DNA of 64,000 bases from assembly GCF_000503775.1 (NCBI RefSeq), contig NZ_KI629785.1:1053501-1117500 (forward strand), in the 5' to 3' direction. Both the position numbers and the translations under genes were made by a program. Of this stretch, positions 45,113 through 53,465 are shown one piece after another (the stretch's first letter is position 1; each line of letters starts with the position of its first letter). The stretch comes from Brevibacillus panacihumi W25. Its GTDB lineage: Bacteria; Bacillota; Bacilli; Brevibacillales; Brevibacillaceae. Under the pieces are notes generated by a model. That model was not told the origin of the DNA. It did no database searches and was given only the letters and a program-made list of their open reading frames with translations.

Positions 45113-45731
45113 AATCCAGGTAAATGGCGTCAACATACATCGTTGTTAACGTATGGGCAATTTCCTCCAAGGTATAATCATTTTTCTTGAATACAATCTC
45201 CCATTGGTACATTTCGTTCGAAAAAAACCAGCTGCGTGCGACCACCTCGGCTTTCAAATCCGTGCGAGCCAGCCCTTTTACTTGCGAATACGTAATATCC
45301 TTTGTAATGCTTTGAATAAACCTCTGTCGAATCTCCTCCCACTTTTGGTTGATCGTTTGGGAGAGTCCGATTGCTTCCGAAAAAACCTTCATGATTTCTC
45401 TTTCATTTTCCGCAATTTTCAAAAATTCCAATACTTGACCTTGAATGATCTGCTTTGCTTCTTCCCTTGTTGCCGGAAAAAAAGGCGTATGCGCGATCTC
45501 AAAAAATTGGTTCATGACATCTTCCATCAAAATGATGAGCAGATCATCTTTTCCTTTAAAATGACCATAAGCGGTCCCGTACCCTGTTTTTGCTTGCTCG
45601 ATTATTTGCTTGATCGTTGTATTTTGAAAGCCTTCCTTCAAAAAGACATGATGTGCCGCGTTAATGATTTTATTTCGGGTTTTCATCGACCTTAAGTGCC
45701 GTCCATCTTCTATATTGATTTGGTGTTTCAT
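45111..45731 (-). CDS. TetR family transcriptional regulator
   Basis: 206 residues. N-terminal HTH: TRNKIINAAHHVFLKEGFQN and IIEQAKTGYGTAYGHFKGKDDL. The C-terminal ligand domain is unassigned. The most likely start is ATG 45731 behind AGGTGGGG. A tiny 18-residue reading frame with its own ribosome binding site ends 20 bp upstream, and the DEAD-box helicase gene lies before that on the same strand. Target genes are not obvious. Confidence 0.83.
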   Translation of the reverse strand: MKHQINIEDGRHLRSMKTRNKIINAAHHVFLKEGFQNTTIKQIIEQAKTGYGTAYGHFKGKDDLLIILMEDVMNQFFEIAHTPFFPATREEAKQIIQGQVLEFLKIAENEREIMKVFSEAIGLSQTINQKWEEIRQRFIQSITKDITYSQVKGLARTDLKAEVVARSWFFSNEMYQWEIVFKKNDYTLEEIAHTLTTMYVDAIYLD

Positions 45732-45751
45732 GATTGCCCCACCTACTTCAT

Positions 45752-45808
45752 TTATTCAATCATTAAATCCATTGGCTTCATCATACCATTTTTTTGATAA
45801 ACTTTCAT
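45752..45808 (-). CDS. Possible 18-residue leader peptide upstream of tetR
   Basis: ATG 45808, preceded by GAGG at about 5 nt, opens the frame MKVYQKNGMMKPMDLMIE, ending TAA 45752, 20 bp before the tetR start. It follows the helicase terminator. Too short to judge by content; it could be a translational leader for tetR or chance. Confidence 0.3.
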   Translation of the reverse strand: MKVYQKNGMMKPMDLMIE

Positions 45809-45831
45809 GGCCGCCTCTTCTTTCTGAATGT

Positions 45832-45872
45832 AAAAAAAACTGCCCATCACCCTGTTGGATGCATGGACAGTC
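45832..45872 (-). terminator. Terminator of the DEAD-box helicase gene
   Basis: On the minus strand ACTGTCCAT pairs with ATGGGCAGT (one mismatch), followed by eight T. It lies just after the helicase stop at 45879. Confidence 0.75.
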
Positions 45873-45878
45873 GTCTGG

Positions 45879-47345
45879 TTATCCTCTTGTTTTTCCTCTG
45901 CCAGTGGACGGGCGTTTCGATTGGCCGAAGCCGCCTTTGCCCGCTTTCCCGCCTGCAGCCGGCTTCGGATTTTTTCCAGCCTTACGTGCAGCGATGGCTT
46001 CTGCTTTTTTGCGGTTTTTCTCGTATCTGGTTTGCAGCTCATCCAGTTCACGAGCCAGCTTTTTCTTGTAGCCAGGTTTTACCTTGGTCTTTTTCTTGAT
46101 CGCTTCGCGAACAGGGGCAAATTCCTTGTCCTTTTCCTTCTTCTGCTCCTGCTGCTGTTGCTTGCGCAGCTCGACAAAATGAGCTTCCCGCTCTTCGGCG
46201 CGTTGCCGACGGCCTGCGTCCAGATGGCGGCCCGGCTGGAGAATTCGCTCCTCGATGTTTGCCTTCGTCGATTTGGCGAAGCGCGCCAGCAGGTTTTTCT
46301 GGCGAGGAGAGATCAGCGAGATCGCCTTGCCCTTCTGTCCCGCACGCCCTGTGCGCCCCACGCGGTGGATATAGCTCTCCACATCATTGGGCAGGTCGTA
46401 GTTGATGACATGAGTGACACCTTCTACATCGAGACCACGCGCAGCGATATCTGTCGCAATCAAATACTGAAAGCGAATCTCGCGGAACTGCTTCATCAAT
46501 TGCTCCCGTTTGTTCTGCGACAAATCCCCGTACAGAGCCTGGGCTGAAAAACCGTTTTCCTGCAGACGCGCCGTCAATTGCTGAACGCGAACCTGCGTAT
46601 TGGCGAAGACGATGGTCAGGTACGGCTGCTCTTGCTCCAGCACATCCACTAGCGCATCTGTCTTGTCGCTTTGGTTGACGACGTAGTAAAACTGCTCGAT
46701 TTGCTCGACCGTTTTTTGCTTGCCCTCAATCTTCAAATGAGGCGGCTGCTTCATGAAGCGGTGCGCCAGCTTTTTCACCACATCCGGCATCGTCGCGGAG
46801 AACAGCAGCACCTGACGGGTGGACGGAGTCCCGATGATTACCTGCTCCACGTCCTCGAGAAAGCCCATCTCCATCATTTTATCCGCTTCATCCAGCACGA
46901 GGGTGGAGATGCGTCCAAAATGAAGGGAGCCGCGCTTCATATGATCCAGTACACGTCCCGGCGTACCGACTACGATATGAACGGTTTCCTTCAGCTTGGA
47001 CAATTGTCTGTCGATGTCTGTTCCCCCATGCAGCGAGAGAACGTTGACGCCCATGTGCTTGCCGAGCTTCTCCACCTCTTTTGCAATCTGGATCGAAAGC
47101 TCCCGCGTCGGAGTCAGGACCAGCGCTTGAATATCACGTTTGCCCTCCTGCAAGCCATTCAGGATCGGCAGCATAAAAGCTGCGGTCTTGCCCGTCCCGG
47201 TCTGTGCTTGTCCGATCACATCTTTTCCTTCCAGGATAAGCGGAATCGCCTCTTCCTGGATCGGCGTTGGTTCTTTATAGTACAGGTCTTGAATCCCTTG
47301 CAACAGCTCAGGTCGAAAACCAAAAGACGCAAATGTTTTTGCCAT
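45879..47345 (-). CDS. DEAD-box ATP-dependent RNA helicase (CshA-like)
   Basis: 488 residues with all motifs: Q motif (FGFRPELLQGIQDLYYKEPT, PIQ), Walker A AQTGTGKT (47-54), PTRELSIQ, TPGRVLDH, DEAD, SAT, and the C-terminal IATDIAARGLDVEGV and HRVGRTGRAG. The tail (370-488) is Lys/Arg-rich (KKEKDKEFAPVREAIKKKTK) and Gly-rich at the end, fitting an RNA-binding extension. It unwinds RNA in ribosome assembly or mRNA decay. A long leader (47346-47472) might carry cold-shock-type regulation, but no structure was resolved. Confidence 0.93.
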   Translation of the reverse strand: MAKTFASFGFRPELLQGIQDLYYKEPTPIQEEAIPLILEGKDVIGQAQTGTGKTAAFMLPILNGLQEGKRDIQALVLTPTRELSIQIAKEVEKLGKHMGVNVLSLHGGTDIDRQLSKLKETVHIVVGTPGRVLDHMKRGSLHFGRISTLVLDEADKMMEMGFLEDVEQVIIGTPSTRQVLLFSATMPDVVKKLAHRFMKQPPHLKIEGKQKTVEQIEQFYYVVNQSDKTDALVDVLEQEQPYLTIVFANTQVRVQQLTARLQENGFSAQALYGDLSQNKREQLMKQFREIRFQYLIATDIAARGLDVEGVTHVINYDLPNDVESYIHRVGRTGRAGQKGKAISLISPRQKNLLARFAKSTKANIEERILQPGRHLDAGRRQRAEEREAHFVELRKQQQQEQKKEKDKEFAPVREAIKKKTKVKPGYKKKLARELDELQTRYEKNRKKAEAIAARKAGKNPKPAAGGKAGKGGFGQSKRPSTGRGKTRG

Positions 47346-47474
47346 GTATTGCCACTTCCTTTCACAAACGTGCCGATTCCTGCCACCGCATGCTGCATGG
47401 ACAACCTGTGTGCCACATCGGCTACCTTTACCTTCATCCTTCCCATACTATATGAGTGAATACAAAAAAACAAC

Positions 47475-47525
47475 AAAAGACAGGGAGAACCGGATGCTTT
47501 TTTGCATCGTCCCCCTGTCTTTTTG
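47475..47525. terminator. Terminator downstream of pepV
   Basis: AAAAGACAGGG pairs with CCCTGTCTTTTT, with GGATGC/GCATC inside. A and T runs flank it; on the minus strand it follows pepV. Confidence 0.8.
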
Positions 47526-47538
47526 CCGATTATCATGA

Positions 47539-48978
47539 TTACTTAGCCAATTCGTAGATCGCTTGGGCGTAAATCGCCGTCGCTTTGATCAGATCTTCCA
47601 CCAGGATGTACTCGTCCCGCTGGTGTGCGCTGTCAGGACGTCCAGGAAACAACGGTCCAAAAGCAACTCCGACATCAAGGGATCGGCCGTAGGTAGCGCC
47701 CCCGATCGCAATGATTCCTGCCTCTTCCCCGGTCTGCTCAGTGTAGACGCGCTGCAGGGTCGTTACAAGCGGATGATTCGGGTCTACGCGGTGAGGCGGC
47801 AGATGCTCGACCACTTCCAAAGCGAAGGCACCCTCCTGCAATAGCCCTGTCAGGACACCCGACCATTCTTCAAAAGAAACCGAGTGCGGGTACCGGATAT
47901 TCACTTGGATCAGTGCATCTCCGTCCGCTTGATACTCAAAAACCCCCGGATTGACGGTCAAGGCGCCCATCTCTGCATCTAGATGCGCGATTCCAAGCGC
48001 AGCGCCGTGATGCTCGTGGTGCAGGTAGCGATCAACAAACGACGTATACAGACTCGCCCGCTCGTCCAGAGACAGCGTACGCAAGAAATGAATCAGCTCT
48101 GTTCCGGCATTGACACCTTTTCCAGGGTCCATGCCATGCACGGATACGCCCTCCATCATGAGGACAACCTGTCCATTCCCTTCCTCTGCATGTCCAGTGC
48201 GCCCCGTTTCGCTTAGGTACTGGCGATAACGATCTGCGATCTGCGTTCCCGTCATCTGCAGTGGTTTCAAGACAGCCTCGGCTTTGTCAGGCACCATGTT
48301 CATCCTGCGTCCGGCGGTGAAGGAGACGAGGGCAGCCTCAGCCTGTGATGCAGCCGGAAGATTCAGAGCGCGAAAAGCCTCGATAGTTTGGCGCCATTTC
48401 AGATCCGTCAAGCCTTTCTCCGCATAAATCAGCGGAAAGTCCGCATCCGGGGTGAAGCCCATCGTCGGCATCTCTTCGGTCTGAAAATAGCGTTGGACGC
48501 ATTTCCAGGAGGATTCTTCGTCCGTCCCAAAGATCAGGCGGACCCTCTTGGAGAGCGGCAACCCCAGCTCCAGCACCAGTTTTGCCGCAAAAATGGCAGC
48601 CATAGCAGGACCTTTGTCATCGATCGCCCCGCGCGCGACCAGCTTGCCGTCTACGATCTGCGCAGCATACGGCGGCGTGCTCCAGCCGTCCCCCTCCGGA
48701 ACGACATCGACATGACAGAGAATTCCGATCAGCTCATCCCCGGCCCCGAATTCCGCGTGAGCCGCATAGCCATCGACGTCTTTGATAGTCATTCCGGCTT
48801 GGCGGCATACCTGCAAGGCAAAATCCAAGGCCTCGCGAATTCCTTCCCCAAAGGGTGCCCCCTCCCGTGCCGTCTCGGGATCAAGCACGCTTTTGATGCG
48901 CAAAAAGGCTTGCGCCGTCTCCAGCAGTTCCTCTTGCCGTTTTTGGGTCTGGGCAAGCCAGTCAATGTTTTTCGTCAT
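47539..48978 (-). CDS. pepV: Dipeptidase PepV (M20 metallopeptidase)
   Basis: 479 residues. Zinc-site motifs: HVDVVPEGDGW near residue 88, the bridging Asp in GAIDDKGP, and catalytic GTDEESSWKC. The lid domain has FTAGRRMNMVPDKAEAVL, and the C-terminus IAIGGATYGRSLDVGVAFGP contains the final zinc ligand region with PDSAHQRDEYI. It cleaves dipeptides in the cytoplasm. The alarmone synthetase gene overlaps its start by 17 nt, so they share a transcript and may be translationally coupled. Confidence 0.9.
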   Translation of the reverse strand: MTKNIDWLAQTQKRQEELLETAQAFLRIKSVLDPETAREGAPFGEGIREALDFALQVCRQAGMTIKDVDGYAAHAEFGAGDELIGILCHVDVVPEGDGWSTPPYAAQIVDGKLVARGAIDDKGPAMAAIFAAKLVLELGLPLSKRVRLIFGTDEESSWKCVQRYFQTEEMPTMGFTPDADFPLIYAEKGLTDLKWRQTIEAFRALNLPAASQAEAALVSFTAGRRMNMVPDKAEAVLKPLQMTGTQIADRYRQYLSETGRTGHAEEGNGQVVLMMEGVSVHGMDPGKGVNAGTELIHFLRTLSLDERASLYTSFVDRYLHHEHHGAALGIAHLDAEMGALTVNPGVFEYQADGDALIQVNIRYPHSVSFEEWSGVLTGLLQEGAFALEVVEHLPPHRVDPNHPLVTTLQRVYTEQTGEEAGIIAIGGATYGRSLDVGVAFGPLFPGRPDSAHQRDEYILVEDLIKATAIYAQAIYELAK

Positions 48979-49741
48979 TCGTTTCGATCCCTTCTTCCAG
49001 GTTCATTTCCTCGTATTCCTCATCAACATCCAGATCAATCTCTACCAGAGAGAGCAGCGAATCCATCGGCACTTCTTTTTGCGTAAATTCGGCTTGCGCT
49101 TCTTTGATTTCGTCGCGGATATTGTTCATCTCGCTGTCCAGCTTGTAGGAAGCCTTGGCTGCTTCTATGAGACGCTGGCGCACGTTGGAGGGGAGTATTC
49201 CCTCGTACTTGTAATTCAGCGAGTGTTCGATGGTCGCCCAGAAATTCATGCCCAATGTGCGAATCTGAATCTCTACGGGAATGGTGACCTGCCCATCCGC
49301 CATATTCAGCGGGTACTCGACTGCAAGATGATAGCCTCGGTATCCACTCTCTTTCGGCGTCGTGACATAGTCCTTTTCCAGATAGACTCGCATGTCCTGG
49401 CGCTTGCGAATCATCTCTACGACCGCCGGAATGTCCTCGATAAATTGGCAGATGACACGTACTCCCGCGATGTCCCGAATCTCCCAGCAGATGTTCTCGT
49501 CGATTGGAAATTGCAGTCGATTCGCCTTGTTGTAGTTGCTGGGGATCGATTTCACTCTCCCCATCGCAAATTCGATCGGGGAGTGCTCTTTTCTTTTACG
49601 CAACTCGTTGCGGATATTTTTCAGCTTTACCTTGATTTCTTCTACAGCTTGCTCGAACGGCAGCAGATATAGTTCCCAGTCTAGTTTGTGCACGCTTTCG
49701 TCCCTCCGCCCGGTTACTCCAACATCTTTATCATTCAACAT
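48962..49741 (-). CDS. Small alarmone synthetase, (p)ppGpp synthase
   Basis: 259 residues with a RelA/SpoT synthetase domain and no hydrolase domain. Key segments: AMGRVKSIPSNYNKANR (substrate Arg/Lys), EIRDIAGVRVICQFIEDIPA, TPKESGYRGYHLAVE, and EIQIRTLGMNFWATIEHSLNYKY (catalytic Glu). The 50-residue acidic C-terminus (ending LEEGIETNDEKH) is longer than in RelQ/RelP. It makes (p)ppGpp from ATP and GTP/GDP. The subgroup is near RelQ/RelP but not clearly either. It overlaps pepV by 17 nt, linking alarmone and peptide metabolism on one message. Confidence 0.88.
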   Translation of the reverse strand: MLNDKDVGVTGRRDESVHKLDWELYLLPFEQAVEEIKVKLKNIRNELRKRKEHSPIEFAMGRVKSIPSNYNKANRLQFPIDENICWEIRDIAGVRVICQFIEDIPAVVEMIRKRQDMRVYLEKDYVTTPKESGYRGYHLAVEYPLNMADGQVTIPVEIQIRTLGMNFWATIEHSLNYKYEGILPSNVRQRLIEAAKASYKLDSEMNNIRDEIKEAQAEFTQKEVPMDSLLSLVEIDLDVDEEYEEMNLEEGIETNDEKH

Positions 49742-49771
49742 TTTAATTCTGATATCCTCCCAAATAGGAAA

Positions 49772-49794
49772 AAGAGACCGTGGATCGGTCTCTT
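49772..49794 (-). terminator. Terminator of the membrane chemoreceptor gene
   Basis: AAGAGACCG pairs with CGGTCTCTT (9 bp, 5-nt loop); the minus strand continues with TTTTTCC. It sits between the chemoreceptor and alarmone synthetase genes. Confidence 0.82.
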
Positions 49795-49822
49795 GATTGC
49801 AAGGTTTTCCCGCAGGAGATCC

Positions 49823-51907
49823 TCATTCTGATGATTCTGACAATATAAACGATGATAAGGACTTCTGCAAATTGTCAGCTAAAGCAGCTAAGCGATCCGC
49901 AGAACCGACGATCAATTCCATCGATGAACTTTGCTCCTCTACGGCTGCCGAGATCGTCTGAACCCCTGCAGCGGCTTCACTCGAAGCGGCTGATACCTGA
50001 TGGGCGACTGCTACGACCTGTTGCGCCTGGGGAGCCATCCTGCTGCATGTCTGGTTCACGCACTCCAACTCCTGCGAGACACGCAAGATATTGTGCTCGA
50101 TGTTTTGGAACATCTCGCCTGACTGACGGGCAATCTGTCTGCCGCGCTCAGTCGTACCGGACCCTTCCTCCATTCGTTCGACCGCGTTTCGAGTGTCCTT
50201 TTGAATGTCTCCGATCATCTGGACGATCTGCTGGGCGGCTTCATTCGTCCCCTCTGCCAGCTTGCGCACTTCTCCGGCTACGACAGCAAATCCTTTTCCA
50301 TTCTCCCCCGCGCGGGCTGCCTCAATCGCCGCATTCAGGGCCAATAGGTTGGTTTGTCGCGCAATTTCGGTGATGACAGCGATGATTCTCGAAATGTTCT
50401 GTGATCGCTGCTCCAGAGCATGGATGACTTCCTTGGCAGCATTGACGGAACGATTGATCTCCTCCATGCTGACGATGACTGCTGTCACAGCCTCTCGTCC
50501 TGCTTCGGCGTGCCGTTTCATTTCTTGCGAGGATGAGGAGACGCGCTGCACGTTATCCGTCACATCCGCTACGTCGCGGGTTAACTCCTCGGCCAGATGA
50601 AGCGTTTCCCCCATTTTGTCCAATTGATTTTCTGCCGAGACCGCGACACTGTCTACCACTTGGACGATCTGCTGGCTCGAGGAAGCGATCTCCGCGGTGT
50701 TGCCGTGAATTTGCAAAACGGAATCAGTGACGGAGGAAGCGGAGTTGCGCACCTGCAGCAGGATCGCATGAAGCTGTTGGCGCATCTCGAACAACGATCT
50801 CCCCAGCTCTCCCAGCTCGTCTTTTCGCTTGAGCAGTCTCACCGGGAAGGGACTCGCAAAATCTCCTTTTCCGATCCGCGCCGCTACTCCCAGCAATCCC
50901 TGAAAGGACTGGCTAAGCCAATTCGCCGTATACGTAGAGATCAGTACGATGAGCAACAAGACAATCCCATTGAAGAGAACCATGGCCTGCATGATCTGGT
51001 TCGGTCCCTGCATGATCTCGGTCATATCCATCTCTGCGAGAATGATCCAATTGTGCTTGCCCACACTTACCTTGTCATAGGAAACGAGCACCTCATTGCC
51101 CAGGTAGTCGGTGCTCATCTTCGTTCCTTCTGATTGATCAGATGAAAAAGCCTCCTGGACAATCTGCGTGTCGACGAGCTGTGCAAGCAGCGTCGGCTGT
51201 TCGCGTCCCAGCTCGGAGCGCATCAGCTTGTCTGCGCCGACCAGATAGATTTTCCCTGTCTCCTGCAAGCCCTCTCTCCTGTTCAACTGTCGGGAAATAT
51301 ACTCCAGGGAGGTCTCCACGGCCAATTGGCCAATGATCACTCCCTTGTCGTAGATCGGCACCGAGATGAACACGCCCGGGACATCCCCCGAAGGTTCATA
51401 GCGTGCGAGGTCGGACATTTCCGTGCTTTGCTGCCCTGCTGCTTTCTGCACCGTCTGGCCCAGGACCGAATTGGCGTATGGCCCCGAGAGGAGATTGGTT
51501 CCGAAATCGGCCTGCGGCTTGATCTGATAGATGACATCCCCGCGGTCATTGATCAGGGATGCATTGGCGAAGCCATAGCGGGAGACCTCCATTTTCAATT
51601 CTTTTGCATAGGCGGACTCTGCCTCCTGATAGGCATCAGACTCCCTGCCAAGCTTCCATACCGGGTCAAAGGATTGAATCGCCGTGATGATCGTCCCTGA
51701 AGCGGCCAGGGTCTCGACATTTCGCGTCCGTTCCCGGAAGTAGTTCTCGACCTGTTCTTTGTTGCTGTTGCGCAAGGATTCTAAGGTGGCGGCACTGCTG
51801 TTCAACAATTCCTCTTTGGTTGCGTGATACGAAAACACACCTGCGGCAGTTAACGGCACGATTCCAGCAAACAATAAGGCAATCAGTACGCGCGCCCCTA
51901 GCTTCAT
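49823..51907 (-). CDS. Membrane methyl-accepting chemotaxis protein with dCache sensor
   Basis: 694 residues. One N-terminal membrane helix (about 7-28), an extracellular double-Cache-type sensor (about 35-300, with [20 protein letters not shown] and [13 protein letters not shown]), a second helix (310-330), HAMP (330-390), then the signalling domain ([39 protein letters not shown]). dCache receptors often sense amino acids or small acids. No Che genes are nearby. Confidence 0.92.
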   Translation of the reverse strand: MKLGARVLIALLFAGIVPLTAAGVFSYHATKEELLNSSAATLESLRNSNKEQVENYFRERTRNVETLAASGTIITAIQSFDPVWKLGRESDAYQEAESAYAKELKMEVSRYGFANASLINDRGDVIYQIKPQADFGTNLLSGPYANSVLGQTVQKAAGQQSTEMSDLARYEPSGDVPGVFISVPIYDKGVIIGQLAVETSLEYISRQLNRREGLQETGKIYLVGADKLMRSELGREQPTLLAQLVDTQIVQEAFSSDQSEGTKMSTDYLGNEVLVSYDKVSVGKHNWIILAEMDMTEIMQGPNQIMQAMVLFNGIVLLLIVLISTYTANWLSQSFQGLLGVAARIGKGDFASPFPVRLLKRKDELGELGRSLFEMRQQLHAILLQVRNSASSVTDSVLQIHGNTAEIASSSQQIVQVVDSVAVSAENQLDKMGETLHLAEELTRDVADVTDNVQRVSSSSQEMKRHAEAGREAVTAVIVSMEEINRSVNAAKEVIHALEQRSQNISRIIAVITEIARQTNLLALNAAIEAARAGENGKGFAVVAGEVRKLAEGTNEAAQQIVQMIGDIQKDTRNAVERMEEGSGTTERGRQIARQSGEMFQNIEHNILRVSQELECVNQTCSRMAPQAQQVVAVAHQVSAASSEAAAGVQTISAAVEEQSSSMELIVGSADRLAALADNLQKSLSSFILSESSE

Positions 51908-51992
51908 CAGCAGCCCCCCATGACTTTCTGTACTATTCTCTCTATGAATATAGTACCAGAAAACGAAAATGGAAGGCTATACCATTCTGCAA

Positions 51993-52466
51993 TTAGGCGG
52001 TCTCAAATATCATGGCGATCTCGTCGCACATAGGTAATTTGGAGCAATTGATGCAATCCTTCCATACCTTTTGCGGCAGAGATTCCTTGGCTACAATCCA
52101 AAAACCGCATTTCTCAAAAAACTCCTTTTGATACGTTAAAGCCAGCACGCGGTTGATGCCCAAAACGCGGCATTGCTCTACCAGATGCAAAACAAGATGT
52201 TTTCCTACACCCATGCCTTTGGCTCTTTCCGCAATCGCCAACGAACGTATTTCCGCCAGGTCTTCCCACAAGATATGAAGGCCCGCTACACCGACGACCG
52301 TCTCCCCATCATGGGCTACGATAAACGATTGCAGGTGCTCGCACACCGACAGCTTGGTGCGCGGAAGCATCAACCCTTGCCGTGCATATTCATTAACAAT
52401 CTCCAGCATTGCATCTACGTCTTTCATTGTTGCCTGACGTACGGTCAGCGCCTTGGTGACACTCAT
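51993..52466 (-). CDS. argA: Short-form N-acetylglutamate synthase (GNAT)
   Basis: 157 residues from ATG 52466 with GGAGTG upstream. GNAT fold close to the ArgA acetyltransferase domain: RQGLMLPRTKLSVCEHLQSF, DLAEIRSLAIAERAKGMGVG (acetyl-CoA loop), LALTYQKEFFEKCGF, LPQKVWKDC and the Cys-x-x-C-like end (CSKLPMCDEIAM). It probably acetylates glutamate at the start of arginine synthesis. A good ARG-box-like site 42-59 bp upstream supports this. Other GNAT substrates cannot be excluded. Confidence 0.8.
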   Translation of the reverse strand: MSVTKALTVRQATMKDVDAMLEIVNEYARQGLMLPRTKLSVCEHLQSFIVAHDGETVVGVAGLHILWEDLAEIRSLAIAERAKGMGVGKHLVLHLVEQCRVLGINRVLALTYQKEFFEKCGFWIVAKESLPQKVWKDCINCSKLPMCDEIAMIFETA

Positions 52467-52507
52467 CTTACACTCCTCCACTCCACGCTCAGGAAGCCTG
52501 GTACAAT

Positions 52508-52525
52508 ATCATAATTATTCATTAT
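52508..52525 (-). promoter_or_regulatory. ARG box (ArgR/AhrC site) upstream of the N-acetylglutamate synthase gene
   Basis: The minus strand reads AATGAATAATTATGATAT, matching the ARG-box pattern WNTGAATWWWWATTCANW in its left half and AT centre. An AT-rich second copy-like stretch lies next to it. It would give arginine-dependent repression. Confidence 0.55.
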
Positions 52526-52588
52526 AGTATATAAATATACATTCGCAATGGTCAGAAGTCTATCCCTTTTTTCATTGTCTTGTCCCCG

Positions 52589-52616
52589 TTCATTCAAATG
52601 AATTCTTTCGAAAGAA
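52589..52616. promoter_or_regulatory. Two adjacent palindromes, likely TetR operator
   Basis: TTCATTCAAATGAA (arms TTCATT/AATGAA) is directly followed by the perfect palindrome TTCTTTCGAAAGAA, just before a TATAAT -10. They lie between the divergent acetyltransferase and tetR genes. Confidence 0.5.
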
Positions 52617-52704
52617 CAAATTATGGTATAATGTCGGATAAGACATCGGTCAGGAAGTAGGTCCAACAGCATAAACGATGAAGCCAAACGGAGGTGTACG
52701 CGAT

Positions 52705-53298
52705 TTGACGACACGAAGAGAACGTAAAAAACGGGAGACGCGGGAAAAAATCTTCAATTCTGCCATCAAACTGTTCAAGGAGCACGGCTTCGAAGGAACA
52801 ACCATCGATATGATCTCCGAGGAAGCCGATGTGGCGCGCGGAACGATTTTTCTCCATTTCACCTCCAAAGAAGCGATTCTCGCCAACTGGGGATACGAAA
52901 GGCTTCATGAAATTGAGGAACGTCGGGATGAGTGGGATATCGATGATGATTGCAAAGCGAAGGTCTTGCGCATCTACAAGATTATGAACGAAGTCACCAT
53001 CAACAATTTCGACTTCATTAAAGTTGTCGTGGAGTCTTCGATGAAACACCGCAAAGTGCTGGAATCGGAGAAAAACATGTATTTTGAACTGCGCCAGCTT
53101 TTTGCGGATCTGATCGAAGATGCCCAGGAGAAAAAACAGCTGAAATCCAAGTTCAATCCTCTGGTCGCCGCCAACATGCTCGAAAACATCTACTACAACG
53201 CGCTGTACGACTGGGTTCGCAGCGAAGGAGCATGGGCGTTGGAAGAAATCATGGAAGAAAAGGTCTCTATCGTATTTGAAGGGCTGCACACAGATTAA
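52705..53298 (+). CDS. TetR family transcriptional regulator
   Basis: About 197 residues. Start placed at TTG 52705, 9 nt after GGAGGT; ATG 52678 would add nine residues without a good site. HTH: TREKIFNSAIKLFKEHGFEG and ISEEADVARGTIFLHFTSKE. The effector domain is long and acidic and unassigned. Two palindromes overlap its promoter, suggesting autoregulation. The next gene has its own promoter, so the target is unclear. Confidence 0.82.
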   Translation: MTTRRERKKRETREKIFNSAIKLFKEHGFEGTTIDMISEEADVARGTIFLHFTSKEAILANWGYERLHEIEERRDEWDIDDDCKAKVLRIYKIMNEVTINNFDFIKVVVESSMKHRKVLESEKNMYFELRQLFADLIEDAQEKKQLKSKFNPLVAANMLENIYYNALYDWVRSEGAWALEEIMEEKVSIVFEGLHTD

Positions 53299-53394
53299 AT
53301 CTTGTGATCAGCCCTTCGCGTTTTCTGCGCATCCTTGCTCCCTCTCTTTCCCCCTGCTCGCAGCACTTTCAACATCTACCAGCCTCGTTTTTGC

Positions 53395-53423
53395 TTGCGG
53401 TCACTATCACAATTCCCTATGAT
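53395..53423 (+). promoter_or_regulatory. Sigma-A promoter of the U32 peptidase gene
   Basis: TTGCGG and TATGAT separated by exactly 17 bp, ending about 43 bp before the start codon. Confidence 0.6.
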
Positions 53424-53465
53424 GAAGTTAGCTTGTTTGAAGACCTTGGAGGTAATGACATTCAG

